Positions 1 to 5,461 of a DNA stretch of 9,201 nt are shown piece by piece. Below the pieces are notes generated by a model, which saw nothing but the letters and a program-made list of their open reading frames with translations, did not search any database and was not told the origin of the DNA. Every line of letters begins with the position of its first letter. The first letter of the stretch is position 1. The stretch comes from Chloroflexota bacterium (GTDB lineage Bacteria > Chloroflexota > Limnocylindria > Limnocylindrales > Limnocylindraceae). The DNA is taken from positions 1-9,201 of the forward strand of contig JAEMRB010000035.1 in assembly GCA_016463555.1 (NCBI GenBank). Reading direction: 5' to 3'. Made by a program: the position numbers and the translations under genes.

Positions 1-13
1 CATCGCGCGAGCG

Positions 14-19
14 TACACT
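14..19 (+). promoter_or_regulatory. Putative -10 box for leaderless ffh transcript
   Basis: The hexamer TACACT fits the TANNNT pattern of a sigma-70-type -10 element. It ends seven bases before the A of the ffh start codon, so the expected transcription start falls on the ATG itself. No ribosome binding site is visible in the 25 bases before ATG. The -35 region would lie outside the window. The call is inferred from spacing and motif only. Confidence 0.5.
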
Positions 20-25
20 CTAGGC

Positions 26-1459
26 ATGTTTGACGCGCTTGGTAGCAGTCTTCGGGCCTCACTCCGCCGCCTTACGGGGAGTGGGCGAATCAGTGCCGCC
101 GACCTTGAGGCCGGCCTTGCCGATATTCGCACCTCCCTGGTCGGCGCCGATGTTGCGATGCCCGTTGTTGCGCAGCTGTTGGAGCGCATCGGCGAGCGCG
201 CGCGCGCCAGCGAAATCATCGGCGGCTTAGGCGCTGGCGAGCGCATGCTCGGAATCCTGCACAGCGCGCTGACGGAGACACTGGGTGGCTCTGGCCGCGA
301 CCTCGACCTGCGCGAGCGACCAGCCACCATCCTCCTGCTCGGCTTGCAAGGTGCGGGTAAAACAACAACGGCGGCAAAGCTTGCCTACCGCTTGGCGAAA
401 GATGGCCGACGTCCGCTGCTCGTTGCCGCCGACCCACGTCGACCAGCAGCGGCAGAGCAGCTCGCAACCTTGGCCGCTGCAATCAAGGTGCCAATGCATC
501 GCGAACCACTCGGTACGCCAGTGGCAGAGATTGGAACGCGTGCCATCGCTGCAGCCCGACGCCTCGGCCTTGACGTGGTGATCATCGACAGCTCAGGGCG
601 CACCACCCTCGACGACGAGCTCCTGGAAGAGTTGCGCGACCTTCGTGACGCGACGAAGCCGCGCGAGCGGCTCTTGGTTCTCGACGCGGCCACCGGTCAG
701 TCAGCCCTGGCGATCGCCGAAGGATTCAAGACCGTGGCTGAGCCGACGGGACTCATCCTCTCCAAACTTGACGGAGATGCGCGCGGTGGTGCCGCACTCT
801 CGATTGCCGGCGGTGCAGGAATTCCGGTCGTCTATGTGGGCACCGGCGAGCGCTCCGATGCGCTGGAGCGTTTCCATCCCGAGCGCATCGCTAACCGCAT
901 TCTCGACATGGGCGATCTTGCAACGCTGGCCGAGCGCGTCCGCGACGCCGAGATTGGACCGCTGGCGGCACCGGATGCCGAGGTCCGCGCGAAGGCGGTA
1001 GAGGCTCGTGCACTGCGTGGTGGGATGACCTTCGACGATCTTCTCGGCCAGCTCCGCCAAATGTCATCGCTCGGACCGATCGGCCAGGTGGTCAAGATGA
1101 TCCCTGGGATGGGCGGGATGGCCGAGCAGGCCGAGGCCGCCGTCGCCAGCGGTGAACTGAAGCGCACGGAGGCGATCATCCTCTCGATGACCCCCGCCGA
1201 ACGGCGTGACCCAGCCCTCTTGACCCTGCCGCGAAGGCGACGCATTGCCGCAGGGGCGGGGCGAGCGATCGAGGAGGTCAATCGGCTGGTCAAGCGACTC
1301 GAGGAGATGCGCACCCTGATGCGACGTGCCGGTGGCGGAGACCCGAGCCGGCTGATGGGCGGCGGCGCAGGCCTCCCTGGCAAGCACGCGGGCGGGCGGA
1401 TCCCTGCGAAGGCGGCGAAGCGTGAAAAGCGGGCGAAAAAGGGTGGCAAACGGCGCTAG
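26..1459 (+). CDS. ffh: Signal recognition particle GTPase Ffh (SRP54)
   Basis: Ffh binds SRP RNA and signal sequences of nascent membrane proteins and, with FtsY, delivers ribosomes to the inner membrane. The 477 residues show the usual order. The N domain spans about 1-95. The G domain spans about 98-295, with P-loop GLQGAGKTT (106-114), DPRRP (136-140), DSSGR (188-192), SKLDGDARGG (246-255) and the GTGE loop (262-265). The methionine-bearing M domain begins near 324, includes VVKMIPGMGGM and RRRRIAAGAG (413-422), and ends in a Lys/Arg-rich tail (462-477). Length is within the family range. Several motifs differ from the common forms: DTYRP is DPRRP, DTAGR is DSSGR, TKLD is SKLD, and GQDA is GQSA. 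The ATG at 26 gives the standard MFDALG-type N-terminus. It is followed by rpsP, as in many bacteria, though here with a separate promoter region between them. Confidence 0.97.
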   Translation: MFDALGSSLRASLRRLTGSGRISAADLEAGLADIRTSLVGADVAMPVVAQLLERIGERARASEIIGGLGAGERMLGILHSALTETLGGSGRDLDLRERPATILLLGLQGAGKTTTAAKLAYRLAKDGRRPLLVAADPRRPAAAEQLATLAAAIKVPMHREPLGTPVAEIGTRAIAAARRLGLDVVIIDSSGRTTLDDELLEELRDLRDATKPRERLLVLDAATGQSALAIAEGFKTVAEPTGLILSKLDGDARGGAALSIAGGAGIPVVYVGTGERSDALERFHPERIANRILDMGDLATLAERVRDAEIGPLAAPDAEVRAKAVEARALRGGMTFDDLLGQLRQMSSLGPIGQVVKMIPGMGGMAEQAEAAVASGELKRTEAIILSMTPAERRDPALLTLPRRRRIAAGAGRAIEEVNRLVKRLEEMRTLMRRAGGGDPSRLMGGGAGLPGKHAGGRIPAKAAKREKRAKKGGKRR

Positions 1460-1481
1460 TCCACGGGGAGGGATGCGCCCG

Positions 1482-1496
1482 AGCCGCTGAGCGGCT
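1482..1496 (+). other. Short GC-rich hairpin after ffh
   Basis: AGCCGC (1482-1487) and GCGGCT (1491-1496) form a perfect 6-bp stem with a TGA loop, 22 bases after the ffh stop codon. No T-run follows, so it is not a classical intrinsic terminator. Its last base is also the first base of the putative rpsP -10 box. It may protect or help end the ffh transcript; this is inference. Confidence 0.4.
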
Positions 1497-1501
1497 AGGA
1501 T
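1496..1501 (+). promoter_or_regulatory. Putative -10 box of the rpsP operon
   Basis: TAGGAT fits TANNNT and sits in the context GCTAGGATTC, which recurs exactly before rpsB (5449-5458). The expected transcription start is near 1508, giving a leader of about 70 nt. No convincing -35 hexamer is seen 17 bases upstream. Confidence 0.5.
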
Positions 1502-1507
1502 TCACGG

Positions 1508-1578
1508 ACTGACCCCCTGGCAACGCCAGGACCACCAGCCGCACCGTAAGGGGCGGCGCCTCGGAGGATGCATCAGGG
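1508..1578 (+). promoter_or_regulatory. Structured 5' leader of rpsP
   Basis: Two stem-loops can be drawn. The first is CCTGGC (1516-1521) with GCCAGG (1525-1530), closing an AAC loop. The second is GCCGC (1538-1542) with GCGGC (1553-1557), extended by a CC/GG pair inside across an unpaired A. The run CCCC (1514-1517) could instead pair with GGGG (1550-1553), giving an alternative fold. A GGAGG ribosome binding site (1563-1567) follows with a long 11-base gap to ATG 1579. I do not recognise a known riboswitch. An S16-responsive leader is possible but unproven. Confidence 0.4.
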
Positions 1579-2046
1579 ATGAGTGTTCGGATCCGTTTGA
1601 CCCGCGTGGGCGCATCTAAGCAGCCATCGTATCGCGTGGTTGCCACTGATCGCCGTTCGCCACGCGATGGTCGCTCACTGGAAATTCTCGGCCACTACAA
1701 CCCACGCACCGAGCCAATGACGCTGGTGCTTGATCTCGCCAAGGTTGATGCCTGGATCGCCAAGGGCGCACAGCCATCTGACGTTGTCGGCAAGTTGATC
1801 ACCAAGGCGCGCGCCGGCGGGATTGCCATGGGCGGCAAGACGTTGGCGAAGGCTGCAACGCCGGGCTACACCAAGCCTGGGACGCGGCCAGTTGTCGAAG
1901 AGCCAACGGTGGTCGTTGAGGCTGCGCCAGAGGCCGCTGTTGAGGCGACCGCTGATGCTGCAGCCCCTGAGGCCGCTCCGGCTGAAGCTGCACCCGTTGT
2001 CGAAGAGGCACCAGCAGAGGCGGCACCTGCCGCCGAGGAGGCGTAA
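1579..2046 (+). CDS. rpsP: 30S ribosomal protein S16 with long Ala/Glu-rich tail
   Basis: S16 is an early 16S rRNA-binding protein of the small subunit body. Residues 1-80 carry the family signature: MSVRIRLTRVGASKQPSYRV at the start, then DRRSPRDGR, LGHYNPR and a WIAKGAQPSDVV segment. The ATG at 1579 gives the canonical N-terminus; an ATG at 1568 is out of frame and opens only a four-codon reading frame. From about residue 95 to 155 the protein becomes a low-complexity tail of Ala, Glu, Pro and Val (repeated PEAA, PAEAAP and VEEAP words), so it is much longer than the usual 80-90 residues. The tail codons also contain the GAGGAGG ribosome binding site of the next gene. The gene heads the rpsP, KH, rimM, trmD run, a conserved ribosome-maturation operon. 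Confidence 0.96.
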   Translation: MSVRIRLTRVGASKQPSYRVVATDRRSPRDGRSLEILGHYNPRTEPMTLVLDLAKVDAWIAKGAQPSDVVGKLITKARAGGIAMGGKTLAKAATPGYTKPGTRPVVEEPTVVVEAAPEAAVEATADAAAPEAAPAEAAPVVEEAPAEAAPAAEEA

Positions 2047-2280
2047 GTGGCAGCAGCGCAACTTGTTGAATATGTCGCAAAGTCCCTTGCCGATAATCCA
2101 GACGGTGTCAGCGTTGAGGTCGAAGAGGATGGCGACTCCATCATCTTGCGCCTTCTCGTTGATGAAGAGGACATGGGCCGAGTCATCGGGCGCAACGGCA
2201 GCATTGCCAAGGCGATGCGCAGCCTGTTGAAGGTCGTTTCAAATCGCACCGGAGAGAACTACGTCCTCGAAATTGGCTGA
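2047..2280 (+). CDS. khpA: KH-domain RNA-binding protein (KhpA/YlqC type)
   Basis: This 77-residue protein is a single type-II KH domain, typical of the small RNA-binding protein encoded between rpsP and rimM in many Gram-positive-type bacteria. The RNA-binding GxxG loop is GRNG at residues 48-51, preceded by MGRVI, and the C-terminus is the usual short beta strand. The family binds RNA, often with KhpB/Jag as partner, and has been linked to cell division and elongation control in some Firmicutes; that role is not shown here. GTG at 2047 directly follows the rpsP stop with no spacer. A GAGGAGG ribosome binding site at 2035-2041 inside rpsP, five bases away, supports this start and suggests translational coupling. 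Confidence 0.92.
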   Translation: MAAAQLVEYVAKSLADNPDGVSVEVEEDGDSIILRLLVDEEDMGRVIGRNGSIAKAMRSLLKVVSNRTGENYVLEIG

Positions 2281-2914
2281 TGTAACGACGGACCTGCGCG
2301 TTGCGCAGGTGCGCGGCGTTCGCGGTCTTGATGGCACCCTTCGCCTCGAGGTCCTGACCGACCTTCCCGAGCAGCGCTTTCTTCCTGGTGCTCGTCTCTC
2401 TGTTGAAGGCTCTGAGCGCGTCCTCACAATCCTCGAGGTAACCCCTAGCTCCCCAGGACTCTTTATTCGCGTCGGTGAGGTGCAGAGTCGGTTGGCGGGC
2501 GAACGACTTGTTGGTGCCTACCTCACGATCCCAGCTGCACAGGTGCAGATCCCACCAGACCGCGTGCTCTGGGACGAAGTGATTGGGGTGACGGTGCGCG
2601 ACCCGCAAGGTGAAATCATCGGTGAAGTTCATGATCTCTATCGCGCAGGCGGCGCCGAGGTGTATGTCGTACGAACGCCAGATGGGGGAGAGATTGACCT
2701 GCCCGCCGTTGCGTCGGTGATCGTGGAGTTCGCGCCACGCGAAGGGCGCATCGTTGCCGATCTCACCGGGTCAGAGCTCACCGTTCGCGCGGCAAAGCCA
2801 GTTCGGCGGCGTGGACCGCAGAAGACGCCTGGCAGCGTCGCCTCGCTGCGCGCCGCAAAGGCATCACGCCGGCCGAAGCAGCGTGCCGCGAAGCCCCCAG
2901 CAGGTGATGCATGA
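2273..2914 (+). CDS. rimM: 16S rRNA processing / 30S maturation factor RimM
   Basis: RimM binds S19 and helps the 30S head mature. Residues about 7-90 form the N-terminal RimM barrel (RVAQVRGVRGLDGTLRLEV, then EQRFLPGARL). Residues about 98-167 form the PRC barrel (DEVIGVTVRD, GEIIGEVHDLY, EIDLPAV, GRIVADL). Residues 174-213 are an extra Lys/Arg/Ala-rich tail beyond the usual 165-180-residue protein. The likely start is TTG 2273, overlapping the KH gene by 8 bp. No ATG or GTG in frame would keep the RVAQVRGVRG segment with normal leader length. The closest ribosome-binding-like stretch, GGAGAG at 2251-2256, is about 16 bases away, so initiation probably depends on translation of the KH gene. 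It overlaps trmD by ATGA. Confidence 0.93.
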   Translation: MADVTTDLRVAQVRGVRGLDGTLRLEVLTDLPEQRFLPGARLSVEGSERVLTILEVTPSSPGLFIRVGEVQSRLAGERLVGAYLTIPAAQVQIPPDRVLWDEVIGVTVRDPQGEIIGEVHDLYRAGGAEVYVVRTPDGGEIDLPAVASVIVEFAPREGRIVADLTGSELTVRAAKPVRRRGPQKTPGSVASLRAAKASRRPKQRAAKPPAGDA

Positions 2915-3621
2915 GTGGCGAGGTTCCGGCAGTGCTGAAGATCGATGTGATCTCACTCTTCCCTGAAACGATCATGTCGGCGCTCTCCGCCAGCATCCCC
3001 GCGCGTGCCCTTGAGCGCGGTTTGGCCACCCTCACCTGCCACGATCTACGGAACTGGGGGATCGGGAAGCACCGCTCGGTCGACGATGAGCCGTATGGCG
3101 GCGGGGCGGGGATGCTCCTACGACCAGAGCCGCTTGTTGATGCGATCGAGGCGCTGCGCGGCCCAGACTCCACCGTGATCCTCTTCGATGCGGGCGGCGA
3201 ACGCCTGCGGCAGCCGCGCGTTCGCGCACTTGCGGCGGCCTCGCATCTGATCATCATCTGCGGGCGCTACGAAGGGGTCGATGACCGCGTCCGTGCCTAT
3301 GTTGATCTTGAGCTGAGCATCGGCGACTTCGTCCTCTCCGGCGGTGAGCCGGCGGCGATCGTCCTCTGTGACGCGATCTTGCGCCTCGTCCCTGGCGCCA
3401 TCGATGCCGCCTCGCTCTCTGAGGAGTCGTTCTCTGGCGATCTCCTGGAATACCCCCAGTTCACCCGCCCCGCCGAATTCCGAGGCGTGAGCGTCCCCGA
3501 GATCCTCCTCTCAGGGAATCACGCGGGGGTAGCCGCCTGGCGGCACGAGGAGGCGGTCCGCCGCACCCAGCGCCAGCGTCCTGACCTCGCAAAGCCTGCG
3601 AAGGGGAGCGAGGGCTCCTAA
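2911..3621 (+). CDS. trmD: tRNA (guanine-N1-)-methyltransferase TrmD
   Basis: TrmD methylates G37 next to the anticodon using S-adenosylmethionine, which prevents +1 frameshifting. The 236 residues match the family. They include IDVISLFPET (11-20), YGGGAGM (62-68), the SPOUT-knot cofactor site CGRYEGVDDR (117-126) and SIGDFVLSGGE (136-146). The C-terminal part has LLEYPQFTRP (178-187), VPEILLSGNH and the RRTQRQRPDL end (207-216). The ATG at 2911 overlaps the rimM stop as ATGA. The resulting N-terminus carries about nine extra residues before the usual KIDVISLFPE start. It closes the rpsP operon. A hairpin straddling its stop codon and a new promoter follow. Confidence 0.97.
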   Translation: MSGEVPAVLKIDVISLFPETIMSALSASIPARALERGLATLTCHDLRNWGIGKHRSVDDEPYGGGAGMLLRPEPLVDAIEALRGPDSTVILFDAGGERLRQPRVRALAAASHLIIICGRYEGVDDRVRAYVDLELSIGDFVLSGGEPAAIVLCDAILRLVPGAIDAASLSEESFSGDLLEYPQFTRPAEFRGVSVPEILLSGNHAGVAAWRHEEAVRRTQRQRPDLAKPAKGSEGS

Positions 3622-3631
3622 GGGGAGGCCC
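3612..3631 (+). other. Hairpin across the trmD stop codon
   Basis: GGGCTCC (3612-3618) can pair with GGAGGCCC (3624-3631) with one bulged G and a five-base loop that contains the trmD stop codon. No T-run follows. It lies 14 bases before the putative rplS -10 box, and may be a 3'-end structure of the rpsP-trmD message. Confidence 0.4.
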
Positions 3632-3641
3632 CAGGGGGCTG

Positions 3642-3650
3642 TGCTATTCT
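3642..3650 (+). promoter_or_regulatory. Putative extended -10 promoter of rplS
   Basis: TGCTATTCT is an extended -10 element (TGN plus TANNNT; hexamer 3645-3650). The same GTGCTA context precedes rpsB. Transcription would start near 3657, leaving a leader of about 37 nt. A -35 box is not evident, which fits an extended -10 promoter. Confidence 0.55.
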
Positions 3651-3660
3651 CACCGCCCGC

Positions 3661-3679
3661 GCCGACAGGTTCTGTCGGC
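3661..3679 (+). promoter_or_regulatory. Perfect stem-loop in rplS leader
   Basis: GCCGACAG (3661-3668) and CTGTCGGC (3672-3679) form an uninterrupted 8-bp stem with a GTT loop, only about five bases inside the predicted 5' end of the rplS message. It ends seven bases before the GGAG ribosome binding site (3686-3689). No T-run follows, so it is not a terminator. It could be a 5' stabilising hairpin or part of an L19-responsive leader. L19 leaders are known in other phyla, but I cannot match this one to them. Confidence 0.5.
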
Positions 3680-3693
3680 CACCACGGAGACTA

Positions 3694-4368
3694 ATGATGG
3701 ATCTGATCCGCACGCTGACCGACGCCCAGATGAAGAGCGATCTCCCGGAGATCAAGACCGGCGACACCGTCAAGGTGTCGGCAAAGGTCGTTGAAGGGAA
3801 CCGAGAGCGCATTCAGGTATTCGAGGGCACCGTCATGCGCCTACGCGGCGGCGGACTCGGCTTGAACATCACCGTCCGACGCATCGCCTCAGGCGTTGGC
3901 GTCGAGCGAACCTTCAAGGTGCACAGCCCACGCATTGAGAAGATTGAAGTGGTCCGCCACGGTGTATCGAACCGGGCCCAGCTCTACTTCCTCCGTGATC
4001 GTGTTGGCAAGCAGTCGTCGCTCCGCGAGCGCCGCGATAGCGCCACCGACATTGCCAAGAACCAGGTGAAGGCCGCCGCAAAGAAGGCCATCAAGGACGA
4101 AGCTGACGCCGTGATCGCCGCAGCCGCCGCAGTCGTTGCAGCTGAAGAGGCGGCAGTAGCCGCTACCGCCGCCGCAGCCGTTGCTGCTGAAGAGGCCGCT
4201 GCCGCTGCAACTGCAGCCGAGGTCGTTGCTGAGGCTCCTGTCGCCGAAGCTCCAGTCGTTGAGGCGCCAGTCGCCGAAGCGGCCGAGGTGAATGCCGAAG
4301 TCGCCACCGAAGAGAGCGCGCCCGTTGAGGCGCCAGTCGCTGAGGAGACGGAGAAGGCTCCGGAGTGA
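3694..4368 (+). CDS. rplS: 50S ribosomal protein L19 with roughly 100-residue Ala/Glu/Val tail
   Basis: L19 sits at the subunit interface of the 50S particle. Residues 1-115 are a standard L19: KTGDTVKVSAKVVEGNRERI (21-40), QVFEGTVMRLRGGG (41-54), GVGVERTFKVHSPRIEKIEV (67-86) and LYFLRDRVGK (97-106). After a short basic, probably helical stretch (about 116-138), residues 139-224 are almost only Ala, Glu, Val, Pro and Thr. They include a tandem 15-residue duplication (148-162 and 163-177) and APVAEAPVVEAPVAEA repeats. The protein is therefore nearly twice the usual 115 residues. Two ATG codons stand in tandem. GGAG at 3686-3689 is 4 bases from the first and 7 from the second, so translation may begin at 3697. 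The stop overlaps rnhB as GTGA. Confidence 0.96.
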   Translation: MMDLIRTLTDAQMKSDLPEIKTGDTVKVSAKVVEGNRERIQVFEGTVMRLRGGGLGLNITVRRIASGVGVERTFKVHSPRIEKIEVVRHGVSNRAQLYFLRDRVGKQSSLRERRDSATDIAKNQVKAAAKKAIKDEADAVIAAAAAVVAAEEAAVAATAAAAVAAEEAAAAATAAEVVAEAPVAEAPVVEAPVAEAAEVNAEVATEESAPVEAPVAEETEKAPE

Positions 4369-5036
4369 GCGACCTGCGGCCCAAGAGTGGCCGCACACTG
4401 CCAACTCGCGAACTTGAGCTACGCCACGGTCATCCTGAACGTGCCGTCATCGGCATTGATGAGGTTGGCCTTGCCCCGCTCGCCGGACCTGTCGTCGCCT
4501 GCGCCATCCTGATGCCTGCAGGGGATCCGATCCCAGGTGTTCGCGATTCGAAGATGCTGACGCCAGCGCGCCGCGTCGTGCTCGCGCAGCAGATCCGAGA
4601 CGTTGCGCTCGCCATCGGTATCGGCGCCGCTTCAGCGCGAGAGGTAGAACTCATCAACCCCCGCGCAGCATCACATCGCGCGATGGCTCGCGCCGTAGCG
4701 CAGCTCTCCCGCAGAAGGGGAGCGGCGCCAGACTTTGCCCTCGTCGATGGGAGTAGTGCGCGCGAACTCCGTGACCTGATCGGACCACACGCAACCGTCG
4801 TTCGCGGCGATCAGTCGGTCTATGCGATCGCCTGTGCCTCCATCGTCGCGAAGGTGCTTCGCGACAAGCTCATGGCCGAACTCTCACTGCGCTACCCCGG
4901 ATACGGCTGGGAATCGAATGTGGGCTATCCAGCCCCCGCACACCTTGCAGCGCTTGATGCGCTCGGCGTGACGCCGCATCATCGCCGCACCTATGCGCCT
5001 GTCGCAGCACGTCTCGGGCTGCCGCCTCGAGGCTAA
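4365..5036 (+). CDS. rnhB: Ribonuclease HII with altered GRG motif
   Basis: RNase HII cuts 5' of ribonucleotides left in DNA and starts ribonucleotide excision repair. The 223 residues hold all four acids of the family active site: D32 and E33 (GIDEVG), D128 (LVDGSS) and D149 (RGDQSV). Also present are DSK (61-63), IACASIVAKVLRD (155-167), YPGYGWESNVGY and HHRRTYAPV near the end. The usual DEAGRGP motif, whose G-R/K-G part senses the ribonucleotide at the RNA-DNA junction, reads DEVGLAP here, with L36 and A37 encoded by CTT and GCC and no sign of a frameshift. GTG at 4365 overlaps the rplS stop as GTGA, so the gene is coupled to rplS. The rplS-rnhB-yraN order is common, often with lepB inserted; lepB is absent here. 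Confidence 0.93.
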   Translation: MSDLRPKSGRTLPTRELELRHGHPERAVIGIDEVGLAPLAGPVVACAILMPAGDPIPGVRDSKMLTPARRVVLAQQIRDVALAIGIGAASAREVELINPRAASHRAMARAVAQLSRRRGAAPDFALVDGSSARELRDLIGPHATVVRGDQSVYAIACASIVAKVLRDKLMAELSLRYPGYGWESNVGYPAPAHLAALDALGVTPHHRRTYAPVAARLGLPPRG

Positions 5037-5056
5037 ATCTAGGGAGTACGCGATAG

Positions 5057-5431
5057 GTGCGCGGCTGGCCTGAACATGTCGAAGTGGCAGTCAGCAGTGC
5101 GCAGCGTGCAATCGCCGGTCGTGAGGCTGAAGGTCTTGCGGCGCGCTCCCTCGCTCGCAGCGGCTGGGTGATCCTCTCGCGCAACCTGCGACTCGGGCGA
5201 CTTGAGGTGGACCTGCTCGCGCGTGACCCGCGCGGCCTCCTCGTTGCCATCGAGGTGCGGCGCCGTGGCTCCGTGGGTGCCGCCTCGCCGTCAGAGCTCC
5301 TGGGGGCACGTAAGATGCGGGCTCTACGGCGGCAGCGTGCCCACCTCCCAGAGGGGTGCCGCATCGACCTCCTGCTAGTCCTTGGCAGCCCCGGGCGCGA
5401 GCGGCTCCGCCTCGTTCGCGGGGTCGCCTAG
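5057..5431 (+). CDS. YraN/UPF0102-family putative endonuclease-fold protein
   Basis: This 124-residue protein belongs to the YraN (UPF0102) family, which has a PD-(D/E)XK nuclease-like fold and no settled function. The visible family pattern is GREAEGLAARSLARSGW (21-37), ILSRNLRLGRLEVDLLARD (39-57) with E50 and D52, then LLVAIEVRRR (61-70) with E66. Arg occupies the place where many relatives have Lys, but Arg is also seen in the E. coli protein. The C-terminal half is shorter and more divergent than usual. GTG 5057 is the likely start: AGGGAG at 5041-5046 lies ten bases upstream, only a fair ribosome binding site, so a start further in remains possible. The gene follows rnhB by 20 bp, as in many bacteria, and ends the rplS operon. 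DNA processing is suspected from fold and context only. Confidence 0.82.
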   Translation: MRGWPEHVEVAVSSAQRAIAGREAEGLAARSLARSGWVILSRNLRLGRLEVDLLARDPRGLLVAIEVRRRGSVGAASPSELLGARKMRALRRQRAHLPEGCRIDLLLVLGSPGRERLRLVRGVA

Positions 5432-5445
5432 GGGCTCGGCGCCCC
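5431..5445 (+). other. GC hairpin at the yraN stop codon
   Basis: GGGGC (5431-5435) and GCCCC (5441-5445) form a 5-bp all-GC stem with a TCGGC loop, beginning on the last base of the stop codon. No T-run follows; the extended -10 of rpsB begins two bases later. Confidence 0.4.
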
Positions 5446-5446
5446 G

Positions 5447-5455
5447 TGCTAGGAT
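5447..5455 (+). promoter_or_regulatory. Putative extended -10 promoter of rpsB operon
   Basis: TGCTAGGAT is an extended -10 element (hexamer TAGGAT, 5450-5455). It shares GTGCTA with the rplS promoter and GCTAGGATTC with the rpsP promoter. Transcription would start near 5462, giving a leader of about 126 nt. No -35 box is apparent. Confidence 0.55.
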
Positions 5456-5461
5456 TCCCGA

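Noticed and set aside
832..1449. Antisense open frame (205 codons) within ffh
   Set aside because: It is a shadow of the ffh codons, Ser/Arg/Pro-rich with no recognisable domain or ribosome binding site.
1508..1578. A known riboswitch (for example a SAM type) before rpsP
   Set aside because: The GGCAAC word alone suggested it, but the conserved core and multi-helix junction of SAM riboswitches cannot be drawn here.
3661..3679. Intrinsic terminator between trmD and rplS
   Set aside because: The stem is strong but no T-run follows, and it lies downstream of the likely rplS promoter, inside the leader.
5202..5263. Arg instead of Lys in the E-V-R segment of the YraN-family protein as a sign of lost nuclease activity
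   Set aside because: The same E-V-R is seen in the E. coli family member, so it is not a distinguishing defect.
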